Shown here in pieces: positions 27,734-37,077 of a DNA stretch of 64,000 nt. The first letter of the stretch is position 1; every line of letters starts with the position of its first letter. Under the pieces are notes generated by a model, which saw only the letters and a list, made by a program, of their open reading frames with translations, was not told the origin of the DNA and made no database searches. A program made the position numbers and the translations under genes. Origin of the DNA: Microcaldota archaeon (GTDB lineage Archaea > Micrarchaeota > Micrarchaeia > Micrarchaeales > Micrarchaeaceae); NCBI GenBank assembly GCA_021799475.1, contig JAJZAJ010000001.1, positions 310,001 through 374,000 on the forward strand, in the 5' to 3' direction.

Positions 27734-28738
27734 TTATGCGCTTTGATTTGCCGCCGTGAGGTTCATCAGGCCTTCCAACGTCTTTATAGCAGGCAGACCG
27801 CATACCGGTATGGTATTCGAGTCCTGCAGTGCAGGACATACCTGTGCGGCATAGACATCTGCAGCGGCATATTCCGACCATGCAAACTGGTCATTGAATG
27901 AGGACAACTGCGACAGTATCTGCGCATGCGTCCAGTTTGATATCGGCAGTGAATTGCCAGATGGGATGGAATTGCCGAATATCGATGCGTCTGCTCCGCC
28001 TACGAGAGACGTGCCCCAGAATGTGAACGGAGTGCCTCCAAACTTGCCCGTGCTGTTCATGAACAGCATCGCATCCTTGTAGGTAACGTTTGTCGCCTGA
28101 GACGCGAACCAAGCTGGAGTCTGGATCTGCAGCGACAGGTCTATAGGAGAATCGTATTCTGCGCTTATGAAATTTATATACTTGCTCTGGTAGAAGTTGC
28201 CGAACGACGCGCCTATCGCGTTATAGTTGTCCGCATTCCAGTACAGCGTCCTGACATCATGGTCTCCTAAAGAACTGTATCCTTTGAACAGCTGCGTGAA
28301 GCTGCCGAAGCGAGAGAGGGCGAGTGCCATGGCCCACCTGTTTTCCCCGCAGTATACGCATGAGATAGCCCCTACATATATCACGCTCGGTTTGCCATTA
28401 ACTATGAAAGGAGCATACTGCGGATTTTTTCCGACTGATATATAATTGGTAAGGGATTGGTTGAGCAGCATCTGGCCCGCCTCTTCGAAATAGCTGTCAG
28501 GCGCATTGTTTATCACAGACAGCTCGCTGGAATTCAGCGGCTGTCCTATATTGGAAAGAGTTTCCACCGAAGCGTTGCTTGCAGGCACATTTCCTGAAGC
28601 AGAAGGCTTTTGCTGAGATGAGGATGATATAACCACAAGAAGCGCAAATGCGAGAGCGGCTATGGTGACTGCCTGTATTATGTTGAGCGCCATCGAAATA
28701 TGGAATTTCCTGTCATTGTTCCTTGTTGTTTTCGGCAT
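27734..28738 (-). CDS. DUF929-like secreted thioredoxin-fold protein
   Basis: N-terminal TM; KPSVIYVGAISCVYCGENRWAMALALSRFGSF (CVYC) ... GGTPFTFWGTSLVGGA. Confidence 0.75.
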   Translation of the reverse strand: MPKTTRNNDRKFHISMALNIIQAVTIAALAFALLVVISSSSQQKPSASGNVPASNASVETLSNIGQPLNSSELSVINNAPDSYFEEAGQMLLNQSLTNYISVGKNPQYAPFIVNGKPSVIYVGAISCVYCGENRWAMALALSRFGSFTQLFKGYSSLGDHDVRTLYWNADNYNAIGASFGNFYQSKYINFISAEYDSPIDLSLQIQTPAWFASQATNVTYKDAMLFMNSTGKFGGTPFTFWGTSLVGGADASIFGNSIPSGNSLPISNWTHAQILSQLSSFNDQFAWSEYAAADVYAAQVCPALQDSNTIPVCGLPAIKTLEGLMNLTAANQSA

Positions 28739-28977
28739 AATAACCAGCAGATAATAATTTCGTAGTAAAGTATTCCAGCGTCATGTCCTGTGCTTTATAG
28801 CGTCTGTGCGCCTATAGTGCGCTATTCTAGTACTACTTCATGTAGACTTGCTTATATAATTGTTATGTTATCTTTATTCTTGGTATCTCTATGGTGCAGA
28901 AAACCGTTGCAGTCTATAAAGTTCAACGCGTGCAGAGACAGGATGAGATCGGCATCGCAACAAAACAGAAGACGGAG

Positions 28978-29733
28978 ATGGCTGATGCCCACTGCCATCT
29001 TGACATGATAAAGGACAGTGAGCTGATAAGCAGATCGATAGCCAATGGCGTCAAGACAATAATAACCAACGGAATAAATTTCTCATCCAGCAGGAAGGCG
29101 ATCGAGCTTTCCGACGGTAGAAACATATTTGCCGCATGCGGCGTGGATCCGGAAACAGCGTCGAGGCTCAGCGAAGAGGCACTGGAAGACGAGATGGCAA
29201 AGACGATAGAGCTCATAAAGAAAAACAGGAAGAGGATAGTTGCGATAGGAGAGATCGGGTTAGATTATACAAAGGCAAAGGACCAGCAGATGAAGGCCAA
29301 GCAGCAGACTGTATTCGAAGCAATGCTCGAGATCGCCAAATTGCTTGACCTGCCTGTCAGCGTGCATTCCAGGGAGTCGCTCGCGATAGTGATGATGACA
29401 TTGAGGAAGAAGGATATGATGAAAGTGCATCTGCATTTTTTTGAAGGAAATGTTGCAGAGGCAAAAGAAGCGGAAAGGCAAGGCTATATGATATCGATAC
29501 CGCCGATAGAGTCTTCAAAAAGGAGGCTTATCGCAAAGGATATATCGATAAACAGCCTCATGGCAGAAAGCGATTCTCCGGCAGTAGGCGAGAGTCCTGC
29601 ATGGGTTGAAAAATCGATAAGGATGATTGCCGAAATGAAGACGATGCAGTTCGAAAAGGCGGCAGAAGCCTTAACCTTAAATACTAAAAGGTTCTTCAAC
29701 ATTAATACAGCTCCGGCTGTTATGCGCATGTAA
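28978..29733 (+). CDS. TatD family metal-dependent hydrolase
   Basis: MADAHCHLDMI, AIGEIGLDY, PVSVHSRES, HFFEG, AESDSPAVG. Confidence 0.9.
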   Translation: MADAHCHLDMIKDSELISRSIANGVKTIITNGINFSSSRKAIELSDGRNIFAACGVDPETASRLSEEALEDEMAKTIELIKKNRKRIVAIGEIGLDYTKAKDQQMKAKQQTVFEAMLEIAKLLDLPVSVHSRESLAIVMMTLRKKDMMKVHLHFFEGNVAEAKEAERQGYMISIPPIESSKRRLIAKDISINSLMAESDSPAVGESPAWVEKSIRMIAEMKTMQFEKAAEALTLNTKRFFNINTAPAVMRM

Positions 29734-29737
29734 ACGC

Positions 29738-29827
29738 GGGCTCCTAGCTCAGCTTGGATAGAGCGACGTCCTCCTATTATATTTAAGAGAAAGACGTAGG
29801 TCGCGGGTTCAAATCCCGCGGAGCCCG
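29738..29827 (+). tRNA. tRNA-Arg (CCT) with 15-nt anticodon-loop intron
   Basis: GGGCTCC TA GCTC AGCTTGGATA GAGC G ACGTC CTCCTA[TTATATTTAAGAGAA]A GACGT AGGTC GCGGG TTCAAAT CCCGC GGAGCCC G. Confidence 0.92.
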
Positions 29828-29970
29828 TAACTGCTGTCATATAAGTACTGTGCCTAGTGCAAAGCCCTGCCATGGCATGCTGGAGACAGATCTGCATAGC
29901 ACTCTGCCGCTTGTTTTCTGGAACTGATATCATCAATATCTTTTTATTACTAGCATGAGAATGCTGCAGC

Positions 29971-30870
29971 ATGCGGATCCTTGAAAGCCAGAGTGCGATG
30001 GAATACCTTATGACGTATTCCTGGGCGATATTGCTGCTGGCAATAACGCTGGGCGCCCTTTTTTACATAGGCGTGCTAGGTGGCGCATCAGCCCACAAAG
30101 GATCTGCTCCACCTGGAGCGTGCAGGGTAGTCAGGCCGAACGGCGTGAACACAACCCAATTCATATCGCTAAACGGGGAATGCAATGGCGCTCTGCCGCA
30201 GTATGTTGCGCAGTTCAGCGGACAGAACAGTTATGTAAATCTAGGAAATAACCCGTCGCTCAGCCCAGAAGCGGGCAGCAGCGGAAAAATGACGGTCTGC
30301 GGATGGTTTGATGTTCTATCTCTAAACAACTATTATGGGTTTTTGATAAAAGGGAAATCTTTTCCAAGCAGCGGGAGCGAATGGGAATATACTATCGGCC
30401 AAGGAAATTCAGAAAGTTATATAGTCTGGACAGGCTCCGGAACAAATATTGCAACCTATACTGTTTCGCTTCCTGCTGTAAGCACTTGGTACTTTACCTG
30501 TTTTGCCTATAACTATGCGACAGGCAGCGCCTTCACAGTTGTAAACAAAACCGTTTATTCAGCAAGTTTCACAAGCGGCGTGACTGCGACTGCAGGCACT
30601 GGGAACCTTATATTGGGCTCAGGAGAAAGTGGATTTTCAAACGTCGAGTTGGCAAATTTCCAAATCTACAACACATCGCTGTCAACAAACGAAATAAAGT
30701 CCCTTTATCTAGAAGGCATCGGCGGCGCGCCGATAGATCTGCAGAACCTTGTAGGATGGTGGCCCCTTAACGGCAACGCGCAGGACTATTCCGGCAATAA
30801 CAACAACGGGCAGATAAACGGTCCCGTCCTTTTCAACACTAGCTGGGAAAGCGGCTACACTACGCCGTGA
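29971..30870 (+). CDS. Class III signal peptide (pilin-like) protein with LamG-like core, copy C (divergent N-terminus)
   Basis: MRILESQSAMEYLMTYSWAILLLAITLGALFYIGVLGG ... SLSTNEIKSLYLEGIGGAPIDLQNLVGWWPLNGNAQDYSGNNNNGQ. Confidence 0.88.
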   Translation: MRILESQSAMEYLMTYSWAILLLAITLGALFYIGVLGGASAHKGSAPPGACRVVRPNGVNTTQFISLNGECNGALPQYVAQFSGQNSYVNLGNNPSLSPEAGSSGKMTVCGWFDVLSLNNYYGFLIKGKSFPSSGSEWEYTIGQGNSESYIVWTGSGTNIATYTVSLPAVSTWYFTCFAYNYATGSAFTVVNKTVYSASFTSGVTATAGTGNLILGSGESGFSNVELANFQIYNTSLSTNEIKSLYLEGIGGAPIDLQNLVGWWPLNGNAQDYSGNNNNGQINGPVLFNTSWESGYTTP

Positions 30871-31307
30871 TCTTCCGCCTTGACGGGCTCATCATTCTTT
30901 ACCTCTGCTCTTCCACCTCTCTTAATCTGCTTTTCCATCTTGGCATTTATGAATTGGGTCGACAAATCCTCATCCTGTGCGTTCTCCATCCACGCTTTTA
31001 TGTATGCAGCTATGTTCCTGAATGGTTTTGAATATCTGTCTGTCAGAGAATAAGCGGCATTCTCGTGTTTCAGTAGACCTATCTGCACAGCGAAGTCGAG
31101 ATACCTCTTTGCCGTCGCAATCGGGATTGATTCTGGCACATCTTTTAGCTTCATCGTGCCTTTCTTTTTCACCTCAAGAAGAAGCATCGAGAACCGATAA
31201 GCTTCCGTTTCATTGTCATAGAATATCCTTGAGATTGTTCCGACTCTGAGATCCTTCAGCTTTTCCTTCATCGGCGCATCCTCGAATTCCCAGTACTTGA
31301 TCGACAT
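30855..31307 (-). CDS. Predicted winged-helix DNA-binding protein
   Basis: 150 aa; RFSMLLLEVKKKGTMKLKDVPESIPIATAKRYLDFAVQIGLLKHENAAYSLTDRY looks like a wHTH; 3' end overlaps copy C. Confidence 0.6.
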   Translation of the reverse strand: MSIKYWEFEDAPMKEKLKDLRVGTISRIFYDNETEAYRFSMLLLEVKKKGTMKLKDVPESIPIATAKRYLDFAVQIGLLKHENAAYSLTDRYSKPFRNIAAYIKAWMENAQDEDLSTQFINAKMEKQIKRGGRAEVKNDEPVKAEDHGVV

Positions 31308-31586
31308 AGTTCAAAATGGTAACACACATATAAATTCTTTTCTTGCGCTCTCCAATATCTATTACCTAAAAATTCCTTTGCGAAAATATTTTTTCAATAG
31401 TTTTTTGCGAAATTCATGAGAAATTCAACCAAATTCGGAGATTGCCGCATGCGATTTACATAAAATATTATTGTGACAAAATCCTCTAACTGCAAAAAAC
31501 GTGTAACTAACTGATTCCGAGAATTTTCAGAAAGCTTTTAAAGCTTGACATGATAATAGGAAGTGCGACTAAGTTAGGGCGATACA

Positions 31587-32660
31587 ATGAGCGACCTTGT
31601 AAACGAGATTTTGGGACAAAGTGGGGGTTCTGCACAACAGAGCGACAGTGGATCTGATGATTTTAGTTCATCGCAGATCAAGATTGTTACGGCTGGGTTT
31701 GGTGGTGCAGGCAACAACATAGTGAACAGGCTCCTAAAAGCGGGAGTCAAGGGCACAGAATTTGTTGCGGTAAACACGGACGCACAGCATTTCAAGATAA
31801 TAGATGACAGGATAAAAAAGGTGCTAATAGGAAGGACGCTTACAAGAGGTTTGGGGGCAGGAGGTGATCCCGCTCTTGGTGCAAAGGCGGCAGAAGTTGA
31901 CAGGAGCGCGATAGAATCTGCGTTTTCCGGAGCCCAACTAATCTTCCTGTGTGCAGGAATGGGTGGAGGAACAGGAACCGGTAGCATAAAAGTTGCGGCG
32001 CAGATTGCAAAAGAGCAGGGCGCAATAGTAGTCGCAATGGTAACATATCCATTCGACCTCGAAAGGATAAGGAAGAAGAAGGCGGAAGACGGAATACAGG
32101 AGCTAAGGAAGTACTGCGACTCCGTGATAATCCTGGACAACAACAGGCTGGTCAAGCTTGTGCCTAACCTGCCGTTGGACAAGGCATTTGCAATGGCTGA
32201 TAATGTTCTCTCAATGGCAATCGGTGGGCTGGTATGGACAATAACACAGCCAAGCCTGATAAACATAGACTTTGCCGATGTGAGGGCCATATTAGGAGGA
32301 GGACAGGTAGGATTCATCGCAGTAGGAAGCGGAAAGGGTGCATCGAAAGTGGACCTTGCCTCGGAAGCTGTATTAAAGAACAAGCTGCTTGATGTGACAT
32401 TCGAGGAAGCAACTGGCGCACTGGTACACATATCTGGCGGCGCATCGCTCACTATAGGCGACGCGATAAGGGCTGGAGAGATAATCACCGCACAGATGGA
32501 CCCGAAGGCGAATATCAAGTGGGGAGCGAGGCTGATACCTGGATTCGACGACCAGCTTGAAATAGTTGCTATAGTCACAGGCGTGAAGGGAGCTTCAATA
32601 ATCGGAAACCTGCAGGAAAGAAGGGAACCGATGGCAGGCGGAATAGAAATGATTGGCTAA
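31587..32660 (+). CDS. ftsZ: Cell division protein FtsZ (first of tandem pair)
   Basis: GFGGAGNNIVNRL, NTDAQHF, GMGGGTGTGSI tubulin signature, NIDFADVRAIL T7 loop. Confidence 0.95.
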   Translation: MSDLVNEILGQSGGSAQQSDSGSDDFSSSQIKIVTAGFGGAGNNIVNRLLKAGVKGTEFVAVNTDAQHFKIIDDRIKKVLIGRTLTRGLGAGGDPALGAKAAEVDRSAIESAFSGAQLIFLCAGMGGGTGTGSIKVAAQIAKEQGAIVVAMVTYPFDLERIRKKKAEDGIQELRKYCDSVIILDNNRLVKLVPNLPLDKAFAMADNVLSMAIGGLVWTITQPSLINIDFADVRAILGGGQVGFIAVGSGKGASKVDLASEAVLKNKLLDVTFEEATGALVHISGGASLTIGDAIRAGEIITAQMDPKANIKWGARLIPGFDDQLEIVAIVTGVKGASIIGNLQERREPMAGGIEMIG

Positions 32661-32723
32661 CGGATAGGAAGAGGCGGGCGCAAGCCCGCATTTTTATTTA
32701 TTTTATATTAAAAAGGTGTTTGG

Positions 32724-33743
32724 ATGGAGAACATGGATAACTTCGTGGCGAGGCTGGCAGTTGTTGGGCTTGGAGGTGCAGGCAGCAATCTGATAAACAG
32801 GGTCTATAATTCAGGGATAAAAAGCGCCACAACCATAGCACTAAACACCGATGCGAAGCATCTAAACATGATTGGCGCACATAAAAAGATACTGATGGGA
32901 AAACAGCTTACTCACGGGCTTGGAGCCGGAGGATACCCAGAAGTAGGCCAAAAATGCGCTGAAGCCAGCAAGGATGAAATATCCCAGGCATTGCAAGGGT
33001 ACGACATGGTGTTTCTTGCGGCTGGAATGGGTGGAGGGACAGGAGGAGGATCTATAACAGAAGTGGCAAAAATAGCAAGGGAACAGGGCTCGCTGGTAGT
33101 CGCGTTCGTAACATATCCATTTTCGCTTGAAAGGAGCAGGAGAAACAAGGCAGATTGGGGCATCAAGCAGCTGACTAATGTTGCTGACACTACTATAATA
33201 ATCGAGAACGACAAGCTGTTAAGCTATGCTCCAAACCTTCAGATAGAGAAGGCATTCGAGCTTGTTGACAATGTGGCATCAAATGCAATAAGGGGTATAG
33301 CAGATACAATAATGCTCCCGAGCCTGATAAACCTTGACTTTGCCGATGTGAGGGCCGTGATGGGCAATATGGGTACAGCTGTGATAAATCTCGGCTCTGG
33401 TTCTGGCCCTGACAGAGTAAGCAAAGCGGTTGCATCAACGATTAACCACCCTCTGCTTGAAGTCGACATGGAAGGCGCAAAGAGTGCTATGATACATGTG
33501 GCTGGCGGGACTGAGCTTACTATAGAAGAAGCAACCAGCGTGGGCAGCGGCGTTACGAGCGCACTTGACGCTAAGGCAAATGTAATCTTCGGTGCAAGGC
33601 TAGTGCCGGAACTAAACGACCAAATAAAGGTGATGTCGATAGTGACTGGGGTCACTCCAAAGTTCAGCAATGCTCCATCTTTTACTAAGAAGGAGCAACA
33701 GGGAGCGTCAGCATATCTTGACAGCATCACAGATTTTGTTTAA
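32724..33743 (+). CDS. ftsZ: Cell division protein FtsZ (second of tandem pair)
   Basis: GLGGAGSNLINRV, NTDAKHL, GMGGGTGGGSI (variant signature), NLDFADVRAVM T7 loop. Confidence 0.94.
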   Translation: MENMDNFVARLAVVGLGGAGSNLINRVYNSGIKSATTIALNTDAKHLNMIGAHKKILMGKQLTHGLGAGGYPEVGQKCAEASKDEISQALQGYDMVFLAAGMGGGTGGGSITEVAKIAREQGSLVVAFVTYPFSLERSRRNKADWGIKQLTNVADTTIIIENDKLLSYAPNLQIEKAFELVDNVASNAIRGIADTIMLPSLINLDFADVRAVMGNMGTAVINLGSGSGPDRVSKAVASTINHPLLEVDMEGAKSAMIHVAGGTELTIEEATSVGSGVTSALDAKANVIFGARLVPELNDQIKVMSIVTGVTPKFSNAPSFTKKEQQGASAYLDSITDFV

Positions 33744-33946
33744 CTGTTTCTCTTTCTTATTTTATTCACATCATACAGTAGCAGCAGCTCCGTAAAATAC
33801 CCTCAGCAAAAATGAGCTAATCACGGTCCACAAATCATCGAGACAGTACGACATCACAGGGCTATAGGATTGCCCCTAAGAAAGTATTTAAACCTTCCCG
33901 GCGCAATACTGCTGTAGATCTGCTTCTAAGCGTCTATGGTTTTTCA

Positions 33947-34348
33947 ATGGAGGAAGGCACTTATGAGAGGGTCCCAGCAGGCGGCATAAAGGAAGGGAGG
34001 TTTGTCATAATCGATGGCGTGCCATGTAAGGTGGTGCAGGTCGAGACAAGCTCTCCCGGGAAGCACGGCTCGGCAAAAGTGCGCATAACCGCAATAGGTA
34101 TGTTCGACGGGCAGAAGAAAGGCATAATACTTCCGAGCCACTCAGACATAGAAGTGCCGGTGCTTACAAAAAAGAAGGCGCAGGTCGTGTCACTGACGGA
34201 CAGTACGGTGCAGCTTATGGATTCGGAAACATACGAAGTGTTCGAAGTCCCGGTAACGGAAGAATTCCAGGGCAAACTGGCCCCGGGCAAGGAAGTCGAA
34301 GTTATAGAAGCGATGGGCAGGAGAGCAGTATCGCGCGTATGGAGCTGA
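33947..34348 (+). CDS. Translation initiation factor 5A
   Basis: GRFVIIDGVPCKVVQVETSSPGKHGSAKVRITAIGMFDGQKK (hypusination loop SSPGKHG). Confidence 0.95.
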   Translation: MEEGTYERVPAGGIKEGRFVIIDGVPCKVVQVETSSPGKHGSAKVRITAIGMFDGQKKGIILPSHSDIEVPVLTKKKAQVVSLTDSTVQLMDSETYEVFEVPVTEEFQGKLAPGKEVEVIEAMGRRAVSRVWS

Positions 34349-34716
34349 TTGTCAAAAAATACGGACGTGATGTTATGGAAATAGAAATAACCAAAGATAG
34401 CAAGAACCCGCTTCTCGGAAGGAGGGAGCTGGAGTTCTACATAATAGAAGATGACAGGACCCCATCAAAAAATGAGATAAAAGAGAAGCTCTGCAAGAAG
34501 CTCAACCTGAGTCCTGACGGCACAGTGATAGTAAGGATAGATCAGGAATTCGGCATGAAGAGAAGCAAGGGCGTCGCTAACTCATACGAGAAGAAAGAGG
34601 ATATACAGAAGTATGAGCAGAAGAGGCTTATAAAGAGATGGAGCAAGAAGCCGAAAGGCGCAGCCGCATCTTCCGCACAGCAGGCTGCAGAAGCCCAGGC
34701 TGCAAAAGAAAAGTAA
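34339..34716 (+). CDS. rps24e: Ribosomal protein eS24
   Basis: KDSKNPLLGRRELEFYIIEDDRTPSKNEIKEKLCKKL ... GMKRSKGVANSYEKKEDIQKYE. Confidence 0.9.
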   Translation: MELIVKKYGRDVMEIEITKDSKNPLLGRRELEFYIIEDDRTPSKNEIKEKLCKKLNLSPDGTVIVRIDQEFGMKRSKGVANSYEKKEDIQKYEQKRLIKRWSKKPKGAAASSAQQAAEAQAAKEK

Positions 34717-34731
34717 ACAACAGGTGTTTCA

Positions 34732-34878
34732 ATGGCCGAGAAAAAAAAGGAAAAGAAGAAAGTGGCTCCTTACAAGCCCGGAAGGATATGCCCAAAATGC
34801 GGGAAGAGGATGGCGGAACACCAGAACAGGTTCTCATGCGGCAACTGCACATACACGGAATTCAAATCCAATAAGTGA
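34732..34878 (+). CDS. rps27ae: Ribosomal protein S27ae-like Zn-ribbon protein (below ORF-track cutoff)
   Basis: ATG 34732 to TGA 34878: [48 protein letters not shown]; four Cys; follows eS24. Confidence 0.88.
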   Translation: MAEKKKEKKKVAPYKPGRICPKCGKRMAEHQNRFSCGNCTYTEFKSNK

Positions 34879-34887
34879 GGTGCGCGC

Positions 34888-35583
34888 TTGGCCAGAAAAA
34901 AAGCCGGAAAGCAAAAGCCGGAAAGCAAGATAATGTACTCGCTTCTATTTTTCGGGATAATAGCGACCCTGAACATACTGTTTATCTACGTGGTGCTTGC
35001 GGCAACCGGATTCAACCAGAATTCTACAACGGCACAGGTATATCTAGATATACTGACCTCGCTCTCATTCCCTCTTTCGGTTATCCTTTACCTGTTGGCA
35101 AGAGGAATGAGTGCAAAAGAGATGGTCGCGCAGATAGGTCTTTCAAAATCCGGCTTCAATACCAAGTCGCTTAAATACGGGATTATGCTCATAGGAGCAT
35201 TGCTGCTTTTCGAATTCCTTGTTTCTGCATTCTCTGCAGCAACAGGCATAAGCCTGCCAACAAACGTCAGCGCTGTGTTCTGCGGCGCGCCTCTCTATCT
35301 GCTGACATACGCGGTCATCGGCGCGCCCATAAGCGAAGAGATACTGTTCAGGGGGTTCATGGTTCCGAGGCTGGGGATAATAGCCAGCGCTGTCATCTTT
35401 GCTGTTTTGCACCTTTCATACCTGTCGGTATCGGAATTTGCCGCTGCTTTCATATTCGGGCTTCTGGCAGGGTACGTGTTCAGAAAGGCCCGCTCTATAT
35501 ATCCGACAATATTCGCGCATATGGCTATCAACGGGATAAGCATGGTCGCGCTCGTACTGTCCGGCGGACTTTGCCTGCCGTAA
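34888..35583 (+). CDS. CPBP (CAAX-like) intramembrane metalloprotease
   Basis: GAPISEEILFRGFMVPRLG ... FAVLHLSYL ... SIYPTIFAHMAING; multi-TM. Confidence 0.88.
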   Translation: MARKKAGKQKPESKIMYSLLFFGIIATLNILFIYVVLAATGFNQNSTTAQVYLDILTSLSFPLSVILYLLARGMSAKEMVAQIGLSKSGFNTKSLKYGIMLIGALLLFEFLVSAFSAATGISLPTNVSAVFCGAPLYLLTYAVIGAPISEEILFRGFMVPRLGIIASAVIFAVLHLSYLSVSEFAAAFIFGLLAGYVFRKARSIYPTIFAHMAINGISMVALVLSGGLCLP

Positions 35584-35587
35584 CGGC

Positions 35588-36307
35588 ATGGGTGGCAGAA
35601 TGAGAAGCAGCGGCATAAGTATAAGGGTTGTGCTTGTAGAGCCGAAGTACCAGATAAATCTAGGGTATGCTGCAAGAGTGGCGAAAAACTTCGGCATCAG
35701 AAGGCTATACCTTGTCAATCCAAAATGCAGGTATTCCGGGAAAAACGCGATAAAATACTCGAAACACGCGCGAGATCTGTTAGAAGGCGCAAAAGTCTGC
35801 AGGGATATCCGTAGCGCAGTGAATGGCGCTGCACTTGTAGTAGGAACAACCGGCATCCCATCGAAAGCGAGCGGAGGGATGTTCAACCTGTATTCATCAA
35901 GACAGCTTCACAAAATGCTCCGGGAAGCAAAGTCAATGGCTCTGCTAATAGGCAGGGATGGAACCGGACTCACAAAAGAAGAGCTATCCGATTGCGATGC
36001 TGTCGTAACGATACCGACAAGCAGCGATTATCCTATAATGAACATATCGCATGCGCTTGCAGTGCTGCTATACGAGCTTTATTCGTATCAGAACAAGGAG
36101 GGCAAAACAGATGCAGAAAAAATATCGCGGGAGCTAGAAAGAAAACGGCTTGCAAAACTCTTCTCATACAGAGTGAACAGAATCGGAAGCGTGAAAGATA
36201 AGAGCGGAGTTATACGCGCGTTCACCCATGTGATAAACAGGGCAAACCCCTCAAAGAAGGAGCTAAGGGCGCTAGAAGCTGCTTTTTCTCTCAATTGGAA
36301 AGAGTGA
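35588..36307 (+). CDS. SPOUT (TrmH/TrmJ-like) RNA methyltransferase
   Basis: IRVVLVEPKYQINLGYAARVAKNFGIRRLYLVNPKC ... LLIGRDGTGLTKEEL ... NISHALAVLLYEL. Confidence 0.88.
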   Translation: MGGRMRSSGISIRVVLVEPKYQINLGYAARVAKNFGIRRLYLVNPKCRYSGKNAIKYSKHARDLLEGAKVCRDIRSAVNGAALVVGTTGIPSKASGGMFNLYSSRQLHKMLREAKSMALLIGRDGTGLTKEELSDCDAVVTIPTSSDYPIMNISHALAVLLYELYSYQNKEGKTDAEKISRELERKRLAKLFSYRVNRIGSVKDKSGVIRAFTHVINRANPSKKELRALEAAFSLNWKE

Positions 36308-36517
36308 TATCCTAAGAGTGACAAATGCCGCAGGCGTACAATATCAACAGAGTCTTTTTGAGATATCATCGTGAGCAACCAAGCGTAGTTCCTGATCCGG
36401 TTACCTTCTGTAAATAACCTTGCATGCTGTCAAGAACACGATGAGCAAAAGGAATACGGAAAACGAAAACGAGAAACCGCAAATAAGAATAAAACAAAAT
36501 GAAAAAGGCGCTTGGCT

Positions 36518-36895
36518 TTACCTCTTCTGTTGCGCCTTTCTGCTCTTTATTATCTTGACTTTCGTAGGAGTCAGCAGTATCTTCTGGTCATCCAGCCTGG
36601 CTATGTCTCCGTCTATTTTAGTGACATAACTCTTGAGGTTGTCGACTATCCCCTTAAGCGTCTGCGGCCTCTTCTCCATCTCTGATATGTTGAGCAGGAT
36701 TATATTCTTCCTCTGGAGTTCTGATTCTATAAGTGCAACATCGGCATCGCTCTGCAATGCAACCGGTTTTACATAGAAATCAGCCGGCTCGTTCATTATG
36801 TCAACGCCCTCCATTTCCTCAGAATTCATGTATTCTTCTACATCGAGTCCCTTCGATGTGCCTATCATTCCTCCCAGTTTAGTAAAGAGTCCCAT
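36518..36895 (-). CDS. sepF: SepF-like cell division protein
   Basis: MGLFTKLGGMIG membrane-targeting-like N-terminus; FYVKPVALQSDADVALIESELQRKNIILLNISEM ... GDIARLDDQKILLTPTKVKI. Confidence 0.82.
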   Translation of the reverse strand: MGLFTKLGGMIGTSKGLDVEEYMNSEEMEGVDIMNEPADFYVKPVALQSDADVALIESELQRKNIILLNISEMEKRPQTLKGIVDNLKSYVTKIDGDIARLDDQKILLTPTKVKIIKSRKAQQKR

Positions 36896-37077
36896 CTTAT
36901 CGCCTTAGTGGTTCTTGGTTTGTCGCCACTAATAATCTACCATTCTGTTTTAAATACTTTCTGCTTTTATCTTGGAAGCTTTCACTCTCACAAATCGGAG
37001 CCGGAAGCCCAAAAGCGAGGTTTTAATGCCCAAAAACATATAAAGACCACCATTCAAAACGTATTACAAACTTCGCG

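Noticed and set aside
33770-33860. Possible minus-strand C/D-box sRNA before aIF5A (gatgat...gtgatta...gctgagg)
   Set aside because: D' box missing; not supportable by eye
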